DNA of 64,000 nt from NCBI GenBank assembly GCA_018257865.1, contig JAEUBA010000077.1, positions 91,455 through 155,454 of the forward strand, given 5' to 3'. The notes beneath the pieces are model-generated. The model worked only from the letters and a program-made list of their open reading frames with translations, ran no database searches and was not told where the DNA came from. This DNA comes from Stereocaulon alpinum. Its lineage: Eukaryota > Ascomycota > Lecanoromycetes > Lecanorales > Stereocaulaceae. Shown here in pieces: positions 32,591 through 46,300 of the stretch (positions are counted from its first letter, which is position 1; each line of letters opens with the position of its first letter). Made by a program: the position numbers and the translations under genes.

Positions 32591-35500
32591 TAAGAAAGAT
32601 TATAGTAAGTACGTAACTACCGTTTTATATCCTAATTCGCTCGCTTAGTCTAGCCGTCGGTTTAGGGATAGAAAGCTATTAATAGCTTACTAGTAATACC
32701 TAGTTATTTATAAAACGCCTTCTAAATATCTAACGTAAATTACGGCTCGTAGTTAGAGATAATTATTCTTAGTAGCCTATATAGTCTAAATATACCCTTA
32801 ATTAGTAACCTAGCGGTAGCCTTAACTAACGTTCCTTCGTCTAGCGCTATATATAGTAAGTAGTAGCGTTCCTTTAATAAGCGATCTACTACGGTTAGGA
32901 TTATATTCCGACCGTCTACTTTAGGTAACTTAGTAATAAAGTTAATAGAAATATCTTACTATCTCTCCGTTAGTATTAGTAGCGGGTATAGTAGCCTATT
33001 ATATTTATCCCTTAGCGCTTTAGACCGCTAGTAAATATGATAGTTCCTAATAAAACGGATTATATCCTTCTATATACCTAGCTAATAGTAGTAACGACGT
33101 AATAGGTCTACCGTACGGTTTACGCCTAAGTATTCGGATAGTAGTAGTTTATATACCTCCTTAATTAACTCTACTAGCAGTCGCTCCTTACTAGGTACCT
33201 ATAGTAAGCTATTCTTATATAGTACGCCGTCCGCTATTAAATAATTCTATAGTAGTAAGATTCCCTTAGTTCTACCTTCTTAAATTATCTTATAGTAACT
33301 TAGGTATTTCTCGTCTAATCTATTTATATTTAATACTTTCTAGTAAATTAGCTTCTTACTCCCGTCTTCGTTTATTTTAGCGATAATAAGACGGTTAGGT
33401 ATTAGAATTATTTACTATTAGTATTTAACTCGCTCGTTATCTTAGCTTTTAGGTATAGATCCTAGTATCTATATTAGGGCGTTAGTACGTTCGTTCGTTT
33501 ATCTAGGGCAGTACTTAATTTTAAAGTTATAGTTAGCGAGCTTCTCCGACTAGCGTACTTAGTAATAAGAGAGTTCCTTAGTACTTATAAAGTACTCTAG
33601 CCCCTTATAGTCCGTAATTACCTCTACTAGAATATTAGTTAATTCTAACTCCGGTCGCTAATATTCTAAATATCGTATAATTACTAGTAACTCTTTATTA
33701 TAGATCTTATAATTATATTCCGCCGGTAGTATATTTTTACTATAGAATATAACTAGGTATAGGACTCTATTATATTCCTATAATAATACGCCGCTATTAA
33801 TATAATCCGACGAATTAGTCTTAAGTACTGCCTTTTTACTACGATCGTAGTATTATAGAATTAGTATAGAAGTAATTTAGCGCTTTAGGGTATTAAATAA
33901 TATTTAGTAGTTAGCTAACTAGTTAAATACTATATCCTTATAGGTTAGTTTTATTATTAGGCGTATAATTTTCGAAAAGTCTTTAATAAAGCGACGGTAG
34001 AAGTTATAGAAGCTAATAAAGCCCTATACTTATTTTAATATTCTTAGTACTAGCTAATTAGTAACTACTTATACCTTATTCAGATCTATTTTTAGGCTAT
34101 TAGTCGATAAGATTACCCCTAAGAATACTATTTCTTATATAGAGAATTAGTACTTCTTAATATCTACTTATAGTCCTACTTCCTAAAGCTTAGCTAGTAC
34201 TAGCTAAATATAGTTAGTATACTCCTTCTTCGTTTTACTATAAATAAGGATATCGTTAAGGTACGCTTAGACGAACTTATTAATAAAGTCGAAAAGAACG
34301 TTATTTATATAGTATTAGTAGTTAGACGGGCTGTTTATTAATCCGAATAGTAAAACGTAATACTTATAGGCCCCTATTAATATAATAAACGTCGTTAATT
34401 CCTCGCTACTAAGGTATATACGTAGCTTATTAAATATAGCGATAATATTTAGTTTAGTAAGATACTTAGATCCTACTACCCTAGCGAGGGTCTTATTAAT
34501 TAGCGGAATAAGATAGCGGTTCCTTTAGGTAATCGCGTTTAATTTCCGGTAATTAACCTAGAAACGTAGGCTCCCGTTTAGTTTCTATACGAATAGGACT
34601 AGTAACGTATATAGGGCCGTACTTAGGCTAATAAAGCCCTTCTCTAAGTTCTCCTCTAAGTATTCCCTTACTTTCTAGAGCTTTTTACCTAATATTAGGT
34701 AGATTCGACTATATAGAGGACGTTTACTACCTTCTAACTAGATTTTATAGTTATATAGGCGGTAAGGGGGTAGGACGTCCGCTTTTATCTAATTAAATAT
34801 ATTAAGAAAGTTATAGTATTCCGTAGGTAGCTTCTCCCGAATATCTTATTAATATTTACAGCCTTATTAGCGGATTCTAACCGCAGAGCTTCGTCGATTT
34901 ACGCTATTATTAGTAAGAAGTACTAGGCTCCGCGCTCTTTTACCTATTAAGAAGCCTACTTATAATATATATTAGCCCTAATAGGTGCGATATTTAGCTA
35001 TATTAACTTCGGTATAGATAGCTTCTTCTTTAGTATTATAATTTTAGGAGAGGGAGTTACTACTTATAGTAGATATTAGAGGATTTTTACCGAAGTAGCC
35101 TCTTTTATTAGGAGGGCTAACCGCTATAGTAGTACTAACTATACTAGTAGTACTAAAGGAGCGATATAGTTAGGGAATATAAGCTTATCGTAGCTTATAT
35201 CTAGTAAGATATTATTAGTATTTATTTATAGCTTACTTAGTATTATCTTATAATTCCCTAGCTTAATAATAAGTATTAGAATTATTAATTTAATACGTCC
35301 GTTAATATCTAAGGAAGGGAATATTATATAGGTAATTAGGTTAGGTACTAATTACCTATTATAACCTCTTAAGGGGTAGGGTTAACTAATTAGTATAGAA
35401 GCGATCCCTAATTTATTATAGAGAAAGTACGCTTCTTTTTTATTAATAAATAAAAATCTAGTAGTACTAGTATCTAGTAGAGCTAAGATAGTATATCTAT

Positions 35501-37147
35501 TTTTCTAGCTAAATAGAGTATAGGTAATAGTAAGTAGGGACCTAGTAAATAGGTCGGTATTAAAATTAGAAGATAAAATTAGAATATTACTACTTAACGC
35601 GTCTATATTAAGGGCGATATATTTCCTAATTAGGTATTACTTAACAGTAGTAAGACTTACTCCGTAGTTAATATTTCATATATAGTAGAAGCCGGATAGG
35701 TATATATAGCTATAAAATATCCCTTCTTTCTATACTTAAAACACGTAATTTTAGTAAGAGGCCTAGGAGATAGGCGGTAACTAGGCGATAACGAGCGGTA
35801 TAGGGTAAAAGGCGTATTTAGATACTTCGCTACTACTATAGTAGTAGTAGTAGTAGCTACGGCGGTAGTAGTAGCTTAGTTCGCTTAGCAATTTATCCTT
35901 ACTTCTTAAACCTATATCTAGCGGTTACGGTTTATATATAGTACTACTACTAAGTTATCTACCTATTATATATAGATACAGAGCTCCTTAACGGTCCTAA
36001 ATTTAGTAGGATACGTAGCGAGTACTTCCCTTAATTATAAGTTACTCTTATCCTTTAGATAATCTATTATAGACTTATTAGAGTAATTTAGGTAGCTAGC
36101 TAGCTTATATACCTCTATAAAAAAGTTAGAGAAGGATATATTAGCTCGCTAATAAAGACGATTCTATTCTTAGCGGTAGTAATTCTCCTTATCTAAGTTA
36201 TTAAATAGGCTAGTAAGTAGCCTAATAACTATTATTAAGATCTAGAAATATTCTAGATTACCTATATAATATAAGGTAATTACTACTTTTACCCTAGCCT
36301 TAGTATATCTAATAATATATTTAGCTTTCTCTACCTTAGTAGTAAAGTAGTCTCTATTTATATCTAGCTTATCTTAGATATCTTATATCTAACCTTCGAA
36401 TTCTAAGTCTTTCCCGTTAGTAAGGATTAGTAGATTTAGGTAATATATACTTTATTAAACTCCTATTAATATAGTCGTATTAGGAGTTATATTATAAGGT
36501 AGTAGGAGAGGTAGCTTATTAACTTAATATTATTCTCTTTTTAAGTAGAGAACCTTATCTAACTATTAAATATTACTTTTTATTACCTCTAATTAGTCCT
36601 ATAGGGCTATATTTTCTTCGTCTAAGGTTAATACCCTTACTTAGTTAGTTTAAATAGACTATACTACTACTTCGCGTTATACGTCTACTACTTCTAATTC
36701 TTCTACTATCTATAATAACGTATCTCGCTCGCGTTATAGATTATTTAATATATTAAGTACTACTTCGGGCTCCGACACTACCTAATATTCTAACTAGATA
36801 GTACTTACTATTTCCTATATAGATATAGCTTCTTCAGCCCCTTATAAAGCGTCTTTCGGTAGTAGAGATATCCGTCTATACTTCTTCGTATTTCTTAAAA
36901 TATATTATCTTACGCGTTAATCTTCTATTAGATTTTTTAACTACTACTTAGTAGTATTCCTATCGTCTATCGCAATACCAGTATAAGGCGGTAGTAAGGC
37001 GGTTATAAGGGGAGGTAGGTAGGAGTTAATTTTAAAATTAGTATTATAGAGTACTAGACTTAGTACTAACGTTAGGTTAGGGTAGTTACTTAATTAGGCT
37101 CGCTATTATAACTACTATAAGTTAGAATAAGTAGAGTTTAGTTCTAA
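32591..37147 (-). mobile_element. Ty3/Gypsy family A', minus orientation, nearly full internal region
   Basis: Read on the minus strand from the LTR at 37,148-37,380. A gag relic carries a CCHC knuckle (about 35,705-35,750). An aspartic protease motif LLDTST lies at about 35,465-35,490, and RT with YLDD (now YLND) plus ILIY at about 34,240-34,266. RNase H follows, and then integrase with a decayed HPQTDGQTERAN motif at about 32,620-32,670. Compared with the second copy at 37,381-39,349, the last about 510 bp of pol and the 3' LTR are missing at the left, where element E abuts. All frames are broken by RIP. Confidence 0.8.
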
Positions 37148-37380
37148 TATTAGGGGATTATATAGAATAAGTCGATATAGATAGTATTTAACTAGAAGAA
37201 CTAAACTAAGGAAGGAAAGCTATATATATAGAGCGCGTATATAATATATTAGGGACGCGGCTCGGTAGGCGCTAAGGCTAAAGAGGCCTAGCGTCTAGTT
37301 TAGGCGGAATCTAGGCCAAACCTAGGCCAAGGTTATATAAATACTAGTAAGTAGCGAAACCTATATATATATACGTAATA
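37148..37380 (-). repeat. LTR of Gypsy family A' (233 bp)
   Basis: Ends TATTAGGGG...ACGTAATA fit TG...CA termini after RIP. Related LTRs lie at 21,767-22,023 (inverted) and 39,350-39,571. It is the 5' LTR of the element to its left and sits where the 3' LTR of the pol fragment to its right would be, so two internal regions share one LTR. Confidence 0.75.
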
Positions 37381-39349
37381 TTATCTACTCTACTAAAGGA
37401 TCCTTAGCGGCCTTCCGTAGTAGGCTAGTATAGAAAACCTTTTTAGTCTTTATTATTACTAGTAGTTCTAGCTTATAAGAGTAGCCCTTCTTTCTAATAA
37501 TTCTAAATAGCCCTAATATCTTATTATCTAATTTCTTTAACAGTCTCGCCGTCTTAATATTCTAACTTAATAAAAATACTAGATCGCCGACCTTATATAT
37601 AACGTCTTTTCTTAACTTATTAGCCTACGCAGTTATAGTCTTACCAGCCGATTCTACCCTAGTCCTTATATACTCTAGGATCCTCGCTATTATTCCTATA
37701 ATATTATCTACCTTCGCGGCTTACAGTCTTACTCGCGTTGATTAGTAGGTCGTAGTATTAGTATCCGGCCCGAAATTTATATAGGGGTAAAAGCCCTTAT
37801 TAGTAAAGAACGGTAATAATCCGGTTATAGCGGATATAGTATTATTATCCGTAAATTCTACTATTAGTAGCTAAGTTAGCTAATTATCCTATATATAATT
37901 ATAGTAGGTACGTAACTACCGTTCTATATCCTAATTCGCTCGCTCGGTCTAGCCGTCGGTTTAGGGATAGAAAGCCGTTAATAACTTACTAGTAATACTA
38001 AGTCGTTTATAAAACGCCTTCTAAATATCTAATATAAATTATAGTCCTTAGTCTAAGATAATTATCCTTAGTAGTCTATATAGTCTAAAGATACCCTTAA
38101 TTAATAACCCTATAGTAGCTTTAGCGGACGTTCCTTCGTCTAGCGCTATATATAGTAGGTAGTAGTATTCCTTAGATAAATAATCTACTATAGTTAGGAT
38201 TATATTTCGACCGTTTACTTTAGGTAACTTAGTAATAAAGTCTATAGAAATATCTTACTATCTCTCCGTTAGTATTAGTAGCGGATATAGTAGACTATTA
38301 TACTTATCCCTTAGTACCTTAGACCGTTAATACGTATAATAATTCCTTACGAATTAGATTATATCCTTTTATATACCTAGCTAGTAGTAGTAACGACGTA
38401 ATAGGTTAACCGTATAATTTATATCTAGGTATCCTAATAGTAGCGGTTTATATACCTCCTTAATTAATTCTACGAGTAATCGCTTATTATTAGGTACCTA
38501 TAATAAGCTATTCTTATATATTATACTATCTATAGTAGAGTAATTCTATAGTAGTAAGATCCCCCTAGTTCTACCTTCTTAAATTATCTTATAGTAGCTT
38601 AGGTATTTCTCGTCTAATCTATTTATATCTAATACTTTTTAGTAAATTAGCTTCTTACTCCTATCTTCGTCTATTTTAGTAATAATAAGACGATTAGGCG
38701 TTAGAATTATTTACTATTAGTATTTAACTCGCTTATTATCTTAGCTTTTAGGTATAGATCCTAGTATATATATTAGGGCGTTAGTACGTTCGTTTATTCG
38801 TTTAAGGTAGTACTTAATTTTAAAGTTATAGTTAGCGAGCTTCTCTAACTAGCGTACCTAGTAATAAAAGAGTTCCTTAGTACTTATAAAGTACTTTAGC
38901 CCCTTATAGTCTATAATTACCTCTACCGGAATATTAGTTAATTCTAACTCCGGTCGCTAGTATTTTAGATACTAAATAATTACTAATAACTCCTTATTAT
39001 AAATTTCGTAATTATATTCCGCTAGTAGTATATTCTTACTATAGAATATAACTAGATATAGAACTCTATTATATTTCTATAATAGTACGCTGCTATTAAC
39101 GTAATCCGACGAATTAGTCTTAAGTACTACCTTCTTACTACGGTTATAATAGCGTAGGATTAGTGCGGAGGTAATTTAGTACTTAAGGGTATTAAATAAC
39201 GTCTAGTAGTTAGCTAACTAGTTAAATTCTATATCCTTATAAGTTAGCCTTATTATTAGACGTACGATTTTCGAGAAGTCTTTAATAAAGCGACGGTAGA
39301 AATTATAAAAGCTAATAAAGCCCTATACTTATTTTAATATTCTTAGTAC
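37381..39349 (-). mobile_element. Gypsy family A pol 3' fragment, minus orientation
   Basis: This is a direct repeat of part of the neighbouring element: 37,890-39,349 aligns with 32,600-34,070. It includes the integrase HPQTDGQTER-type motif (about 37,921-37,970) and RNase H, plus about 510 bp of the pol 3' end not present in the neighbour. It ends abruptly at 39,349, where the LTR of Gypsy B was inserted. Confidence 0.75.
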
Positions 39350-39571
39350 TATTAGGGGCCGGCCTAGAGCGAGTTAATAGGGGTGTTATTAGACTAGGAG
39401 AATAAATCTAAGGAAGGAAAGCTATATATATAGAGCGTATATATAATATATTAGGGACGCGGCTTAGTAGGCGCTAAGGCCAAAGGGGCCTAGCGTTAGA
39501 TTAACGCTAACGTGTATAAACACTAGCAAGTAATAAAGGACTAGTAAGTAACGAAAGGCTAGCCCGTAATA
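39350..39571 (-). repeat. 3' LTR of Gypsy family B (222 bp) with adjacent polypurine tract
   Basis: The LTR runs TATTAGGGG...CCCGTAATA. Directly beside it on the internal side (39,574-39,586 region) is a C-run that on the minus strand reads AAGGGGGGGGGG, a textbook polypurine tract for plus-strand priming. RIP is milder here: several CA and TG steps survive. Confidence 0.75.
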
Positions 39572-42500
39572 TTACCCCCCCCCTTAAGAAAGTATCGACC
39601 CTAATACGTATAAGTAGTTTCCTATTAGCTAGGACTGCTAGGCTTTCTAGGGTAGCAGCGATAGAAATCCGCGACGATATTAGCTGCGTTTTCGAATTTA
39701 TTACTATCCGTATTATACTATTAGCGGTTAGGTTGCCCTTCGTCTTTCTACTAGACGTAGAACTACAGCCGGCGGTTCTTACCTATCTATTAGGCGTCTA
39801 ATATCTTATCTAGTTCCTACTCCTCTTTATTATCGACGATTATCAGCTATAGCGGTTCGGCGCGTTATCTAGGTAGGGGATCGCTCGCAGCCTTACGTAA
39901 TAGGCTAGGGTAGAATATATTATAGATCCGTATACTTACTAGGAGCTTTAGGCGGTATAAATATCCTACTTTCTCTATAACTTTAAACGGCCTTAGTATC
40001 TTATTATCTAGCTTCTTACTCAGCCGTGCCGTAGTAATATTCCTACTAGATAGGAAGACTAAATCTCCTACTTTATAGGATATATTAGATTAGTAGCGAT
40101 TCGCCTAGTCTATTATCCTTTTACGGCTCTAGGCGGACTATTCCTTAATAAATTCTAATATATCTACTATTTTATCCGTAATATTATTAGCCTTAGCAGC
40201 CTACGTCCTTTCTTAGGCGGAGGGGCCGAGCTCTATTAGCAGCGAGAAAGATATACGGGGATAGAAGCCTTTATTAGCGAAGAAAGGAGACATACTAGTA
40301 GCGTTAGCGATAGTATTATTATTAGCGAATTCTGCGATAGGTAGCTAACAGACCTAATCGTCCTATATATAGGAGTAGTACGTCCTTAGTTACCGCTCGA
40401 TATCCTAATTAGCTCTTTCGGTTTGTCTATTAGTTTCTAGGTAGAACGCTGTAGATAGCTTTACCTTAATTCGTAATCGCTTACAGAGCGCCTCCTATAC
40501 TAATAAGACGAACTATAGGCCTCGGTCTAATATAATAGAGTTAGGTAGACTATAGGTGCGGAAGACGTAATTAAGTAAGATATCTACCGTAGCCTCTATA
40601 GAGGTTCCTTCGTTAGTAGCTGTATATAGGGCGTAGTACCGTTCCTTAGTAAGGCGGTCTACTAGTATATAAATAGCGTTACGGTTATCTAAGATAGGAA
40701 GACTTATAATAAAGTCTATTAAGATATCCTACTAGCGTTACTTTAGGGTAGGTAGTAGCTATAGGAGTCCGTTATACTAATCTCTTAGTACCTTACTTCT
40801 CTAATACGTATAGTAGTTACGGATATAACGGGCTACTTCCTCTTTTATACCTAGCTAGTAGAATTAACGCTTTAGGATCTCTAGCGTACGGTCTCTTTTT
40901 AGATAACCGCTTATAGGGAGATTATAGCTTTCCTTTATAAGTTCGACATAAAGCTCCGGTAGGGCGGGGACCTAAAGGCGTTCTTTATAGAAGAGGGTAT
41001 AATAGCGTTAGGAGCAGTACCTTAGATTAATACCCTTAAAGATTTAGGTAGGATTCTTCTTAATAGCCTCTCGCAGCTGCGTGTAGTCCTTATTATCCTA
41101 ATTAGCTAACGTAATCCTAGCGTAGAGAGGTAAGTCCTCGTCTATTAGCGCGTTAATTTGCTCCTCTATAGGCTTACCCCCCTCCTCAGCTTCTTAGTCT
41201 GCTAAAAAGGTTATATTATAACCTTAGAAATACTTAGGTGATAATAGTATATAATACTAGTACTTTAGACGTAAGTCGTCCTTATCGGTAGGTACTAAGT
41301 TAGGTAATCTAGTTAGGGTATCTACTTTCCTATTTAACTTCCTAGTGCGGTATATAATTTTGAAGTTATAGTCTACTAACTTCTCAGCTTATCTAGCTTA
41401 GCGGCGTATTAGCTCCTTTATCTATATAAAGTATTCTAAGCTCTTATAATCGGTGAAGATCTGGATTAGAATGTCTATTAACTTAAGTTTAGGGCGCTAG
41501 TACTTTAGGTAGCGAACTATCGCTAGTAGTTCCTTATTATAGATCTCGTAATTATATTCTACTAGTAGTAAGTTCTTGCTATAGAATACTACTAGGTATA
41601 GTACTCTATTATCGTCCGCTTGCGATAATACTTTACTATTAATATAGTCTAAGGAGTCTATCTCTAGTACCGCTAGTCGAGATCTTTTATAGTACCTTAG
41701 TACTAGGGTACTAGTTACTAAATCCTTTATCTCTTTAAAGGCTAATTAATATACTTCGGACTAATAGAATAGGTAATCTTTTTTGGTAAGCGCTACTAGT
41801 AGTTTCACCGTCTTTAAGAAGTCCTTAATAAATCGACGGTAGAAGTTATAGAAGCTAACGAATACTTATACCTCCTTTAGGTAGGTAGGGGCTTCCTAGT
41901 TAGCGACTACTTTAACCTTATTAGGGTCTATTCTTAGTCTACTAGTAGATACTATTAATCCCAAAAACTTCGTCTCTTATATATAGAATTCGTATTTATT
42001 AATATCTACCTAAAGGCCTACTTTACGCAGTTGTATAAGGACCTTTCTAATATACTCTTAGTACTCCTTCTTAGTCTTACTATAAATTAGGATATTATCT
42101 AAGTATACTTAGTAAAAGTTGTTAAGATACTCGAATAAGGTATTATTTATATATTACTAGTAGGAGGTAGGGCCTCCGGTTAGTCTAAAAGGTAATATAT
42201 AGTATTTAAACGCTCCGAAAGAAGTAGTAAAGGTAGTATAGTCTTTACTATCTAGATATATTCTAAGCTTATTAAATATAGTAATAATATTAAGCTTAGT
42301 AAGGTACTTATAACCTACTATATAAGCTAAGGCTTCTTTGATTAATAGGATTGGATAGCGGTTCCGAATTATAATAGTATTAAGTCTACGGTAGTCTACG
42401 CAGAATCTTAAGCTACTATCCTTCTTCTATATAAATAGTATAGGGGACGTATATAGAGTAGTACTTAGTAAGATAAAGCCCTTCTTTAGGTTCTCTTTAA

Positions 42501-43370
42501 GGTATTCCTTCACCTTCTATAGCTTAAAGCTAGATATTAGGTATAGTTAGCTCTGCGGTAGCTTCTTCCCTAGCTCTAATTCGATCCTATAATTATATAG
42601 TCGATACGGAGGGAGTATCTTTACCTTATCTTTATTAAAGATATTAATTAAGTTATAGTACTCTTTTAGGAGCTTCTTCTTAATATTATCCTTAGTCTAG
42701 ATAGTAGTCTCGCGTATTACTTCTATAGGGATATCTTTTCTTAGTTTACGTTCTATTCCCGCTAGGGTTATAGAGAAGTACTGAACTTAATACTTCTTTA
42801 GATTCTGGGCTAGTAGGTAGAAAGCTGCTATACTAATTTAACTAATATCCACCGCCTTATTTTCTTTAGGCGGGGGAGGAGTAGGCTGAGGGGTACTAAC
42901 CTTCTTTAGCTTAGGTTTTGCTATAGAGATCTTAGTAGGCTTTACTGACTTTAAGGTAGTTAATTTAGCTTTAACTCCTAGACTAGAGGTAGGCGGCTTA
43001 GGCGTAGGCGTACTAGTATAATTATAACGCCCTAGTACGAAGATAATATAGTTATCTACTATATCTAGTAGGACCTTATACTTATTTATCTATAGCTTAC
43101 TAAGGATAATATATTAATTACCTAAGTTGGTAATAAGTATAGGTATAGTAGACTCTATATAATCGCTAACTTATATAGAAGGGTAGATTATATAGGTAAT
43201 AGGCTTCCTTCTTATTTTACTATTATATCCGCAAAGGTATCGGGGTTTAGAAAGGGGAATAGGGATAATATTAAGGGTATTAGAAAGGATTTATACTTCT
43301 TTTTTATTAATAAATAAGTATATAGTAGTACTAGTAGAACTATCTATTAGTAAGTAACCTGCAATATCTA
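39572..43370 (-). mobile_element. Ty3/Gypsy family B, minus orientation, gag end lost
   Basis: Minus-strand pol relic. The protease motif (DSST, from DSGA) is at about 43,318-43,350, RT with YLDD (now YLDN) and ILIYS at about 42,081-42,115, then RNase H, and integrase with a motif close to NRQTERANQDIER at about 40,391-40,445. The polypurine tract and 3' LTR are at the left. The gag side is cut at about 43,371 by LINE copy 2. The family differs from A in protease and integrase sequence. Confidence 0.78.
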
Positions 43371-46300
43371 ATAGCGACGATAACGAGCACGACGGGCGAG
43401 CAGGCCTACTAGGCTAGACGAGCGATTACACTAGGTTACGAACCTAGTAAAATAATATAAGATAGGGGGGGAGGAGAGAAGGGAGGTATTAGTAGTAAAG
43501 GTAGATAAGGAATGTATCCTAACGCGATAATAAGGCGATAGTAATAATAGTAGAAATCTACTAAAGATCTATAGGGCCCTTAAGATAGGGAAAGAATTAA
43601 AGAAAGAATATAGTATATAAAGGCTATAGAATAGGCGCTACTAAAGTTTATAGAGAAGGTCTAGGGGATATTATAGGTAAATATAAATAAGACTATATAA
43701 GGCTTCTTCTAGAATATAGTAGAAAGGATTATAGAGTATATATAGGAGAATACCGCTAAAAGATATACTATAAAGGAGTACCGTAGCTAACTAACGCGTA
43801 AAGACTACCTAACTAAAAGAGTAAATAATAGCTAGGCGGATATAGCTTATATAGCCTAAAGGGGCTAAAATACTATCTACCTAGCTATACCTAAGGTAGA
43901 AGATATTAAGAAAGCGAAGTAGGTAATAATTAGGATTAATAATACTAGCGAAAAGATATAAATAGTTATAGTAACTCTTCCCTAACTAATATAAATATTT
44001 AGGGGAGTAGAGGGAGTAGCTAGGGAGATTATTATAGTAAGGAGGATTATAGGGGGGGATATTATTCTCTAGATAGCCTTAGTAAAGGCTAGGGAGGAGT
44101 TAGAGAAGGATAATAAGTAGGTAAGGAGACTCTATAGGTTAGTAAAAGTCCTTTAGAAGATAGTAATAGTAGTAATCTATAGAGTAAAAAAGATAATAGA
44201 TATAAAGGATTAATAGGGGATCTTTAAAACCCTAAGAAAAGATAATAGGAAGCTCTACTTAGAGTTAGAGATAATAAAGGCTAAATAGCCTATATTTATA
44301 TTAAAGCTAGATATACTTAAGAGGGAGAAGAGATTCTCTATACTAATAATTAAGGTCCTAAGCCTAGAGGCGGCGAACTAGCTTATTATAGAGGGGATAG
44401 TAGTAGAGAATAGCCTCCTTTTCTATAATTATTAGGAAAGAGAAGCTACCCTTAAGTAGTACTTTAACTACTATAGGTATAAATATATTACTAAGGCGTA
44501 TAAATACCCTACCTACTATAGGATATACGCCTAAAACTATATAACTAATAATTATATAGAAAGAGCTAGTAGCAAGCCTAAGTGCGTAGTATATAAAGGG
44601 GAGTACTTAGTATAGAGTAAAACCTACTTAATCTAATAGAAGGAGAATACTAAGGCTAGGTAGAGAATTAAGTATAAGCTAAAATACTTTAAAGAGATCC
44701 TAAAGTAATACTTAGTAGGGCCTATACTAGTAATACTAAAAAGGACTAGCTTAGAAGGGTAGTATAAAGTAATCTCTAAAGGGAAGAGGAAGGCCTTAGA
44801 GGATATAATAGATAAGCCCTAGAAAAAAACTAGGGAGGTAGCGAAGAGGGGATAACTAATAACCCTCTCTAAAGCGGAATAAGGGTAATAGCCCCTATCT
44901 ATAGAGAGGATTAGTCTAATAAATACCCTTAAGTAGACTTTAGAAGTAGTAAAGACTACTAAGACTACCTAAATATAGGAGAATATCTAAGCAGCCCTTA
45001 CCTAATAAGGAATATACCCTACCTAAAAATACTATAGTATAATATATAGAGGAAGAAGGATATAGTAATAGTACTACTTCTTAAAAATAAAGATATAAAA
45101 GATATAGACGTATTAGCGATTTAAGAGCTAGTATATAACCTAATAAATAGAACCTTATATAATATAAGTATAAGTAGGTTCCACCTAGCCTATAGGGGAG
45201 ACCTAAAGGCTAAAATATACTTCTACGTAAATAAAAGGATAGATCCTAATAATTAGGAGGTAGAGTACTAGGAGGGCGACTTATACTTATTATAAATTTA
45301 GACTAAGAGAACCTAAAATAATACTAATACTAAGGACGAAAATACTAAGGAGCTAATAGTAGAGAGGGTATAGGTATATAATATCTATAACCCTTCGCTA
45401 GTAAGCTATATATTAGTAGATAGCCCTATAACTATCCTAAGGCTAAAGGAGGCCTTAGAAAGCGAAGGCGAATATATTATAATAGGGGATTTTAACCTAT
45501 ACTACCCCTAATAGAATAACCTAGGACGAGCTATATACTATATGATAGTAGATAGGCTACTAAAAGTAGTAGGAGAGAAGGGGATAGTCCTTAGACTATT
45601 AGAGAAGTTAGTTATATAGTAAAGTAGGGGCTTAGAGAGCGCTATCGACCTTATATTCCTAACTAAAGGCGCGTATAATATAATAGCGAAGTGCGGAGTA
45701 AGAGAAGACCTTAATATAAGGTTAGATTATATACTAATTATAACGGAGCTAGAATAGACCTAAAGTAAGCGCTAGGTATACTAGAAGAGAGCCTAAAAAA
45801 GGATAGAGATAGAGGCGACTAGCGAGGAGATCCGGAAATACGTAAGGATCCTAAATAGGGTTATAGGTAGATACTTATTAGACTTAGAGGAAGCGATTAA
45901 CTTATATATTAATAAGCTTATAGCTGCGCTATAGGAGGTAGTAGAGAATACTATCCTATTTAAGGAACCCTACGCCGGAGCTAAACTATACTAGAATAGG
46001 GTATATATAAGAGTTACTAAGGCGTTATAGGTAGCGCTTAAGGCCTACCGCTATAGTAGAAATATATAGACTAAGGAGGCTCTCCGCTAGATTAAAAGGA
46101 AAAAGGTTACTATCCTATAAAAGATTAGGATAATAGCTTTTTAAGAGGGGGTCTATAGAGTATCGCTAAGGCTAAGAGGAGTATAGTAACTTACTAAGTA
46201 GGGAAGAGAGAGGAGTATATACCCTAAAGAGCTATTATAATTCCCAGCTATTAAAGACGGGAATAGGAATAAAGCGATAGACTTTAAAGGGAAGGTAGAG

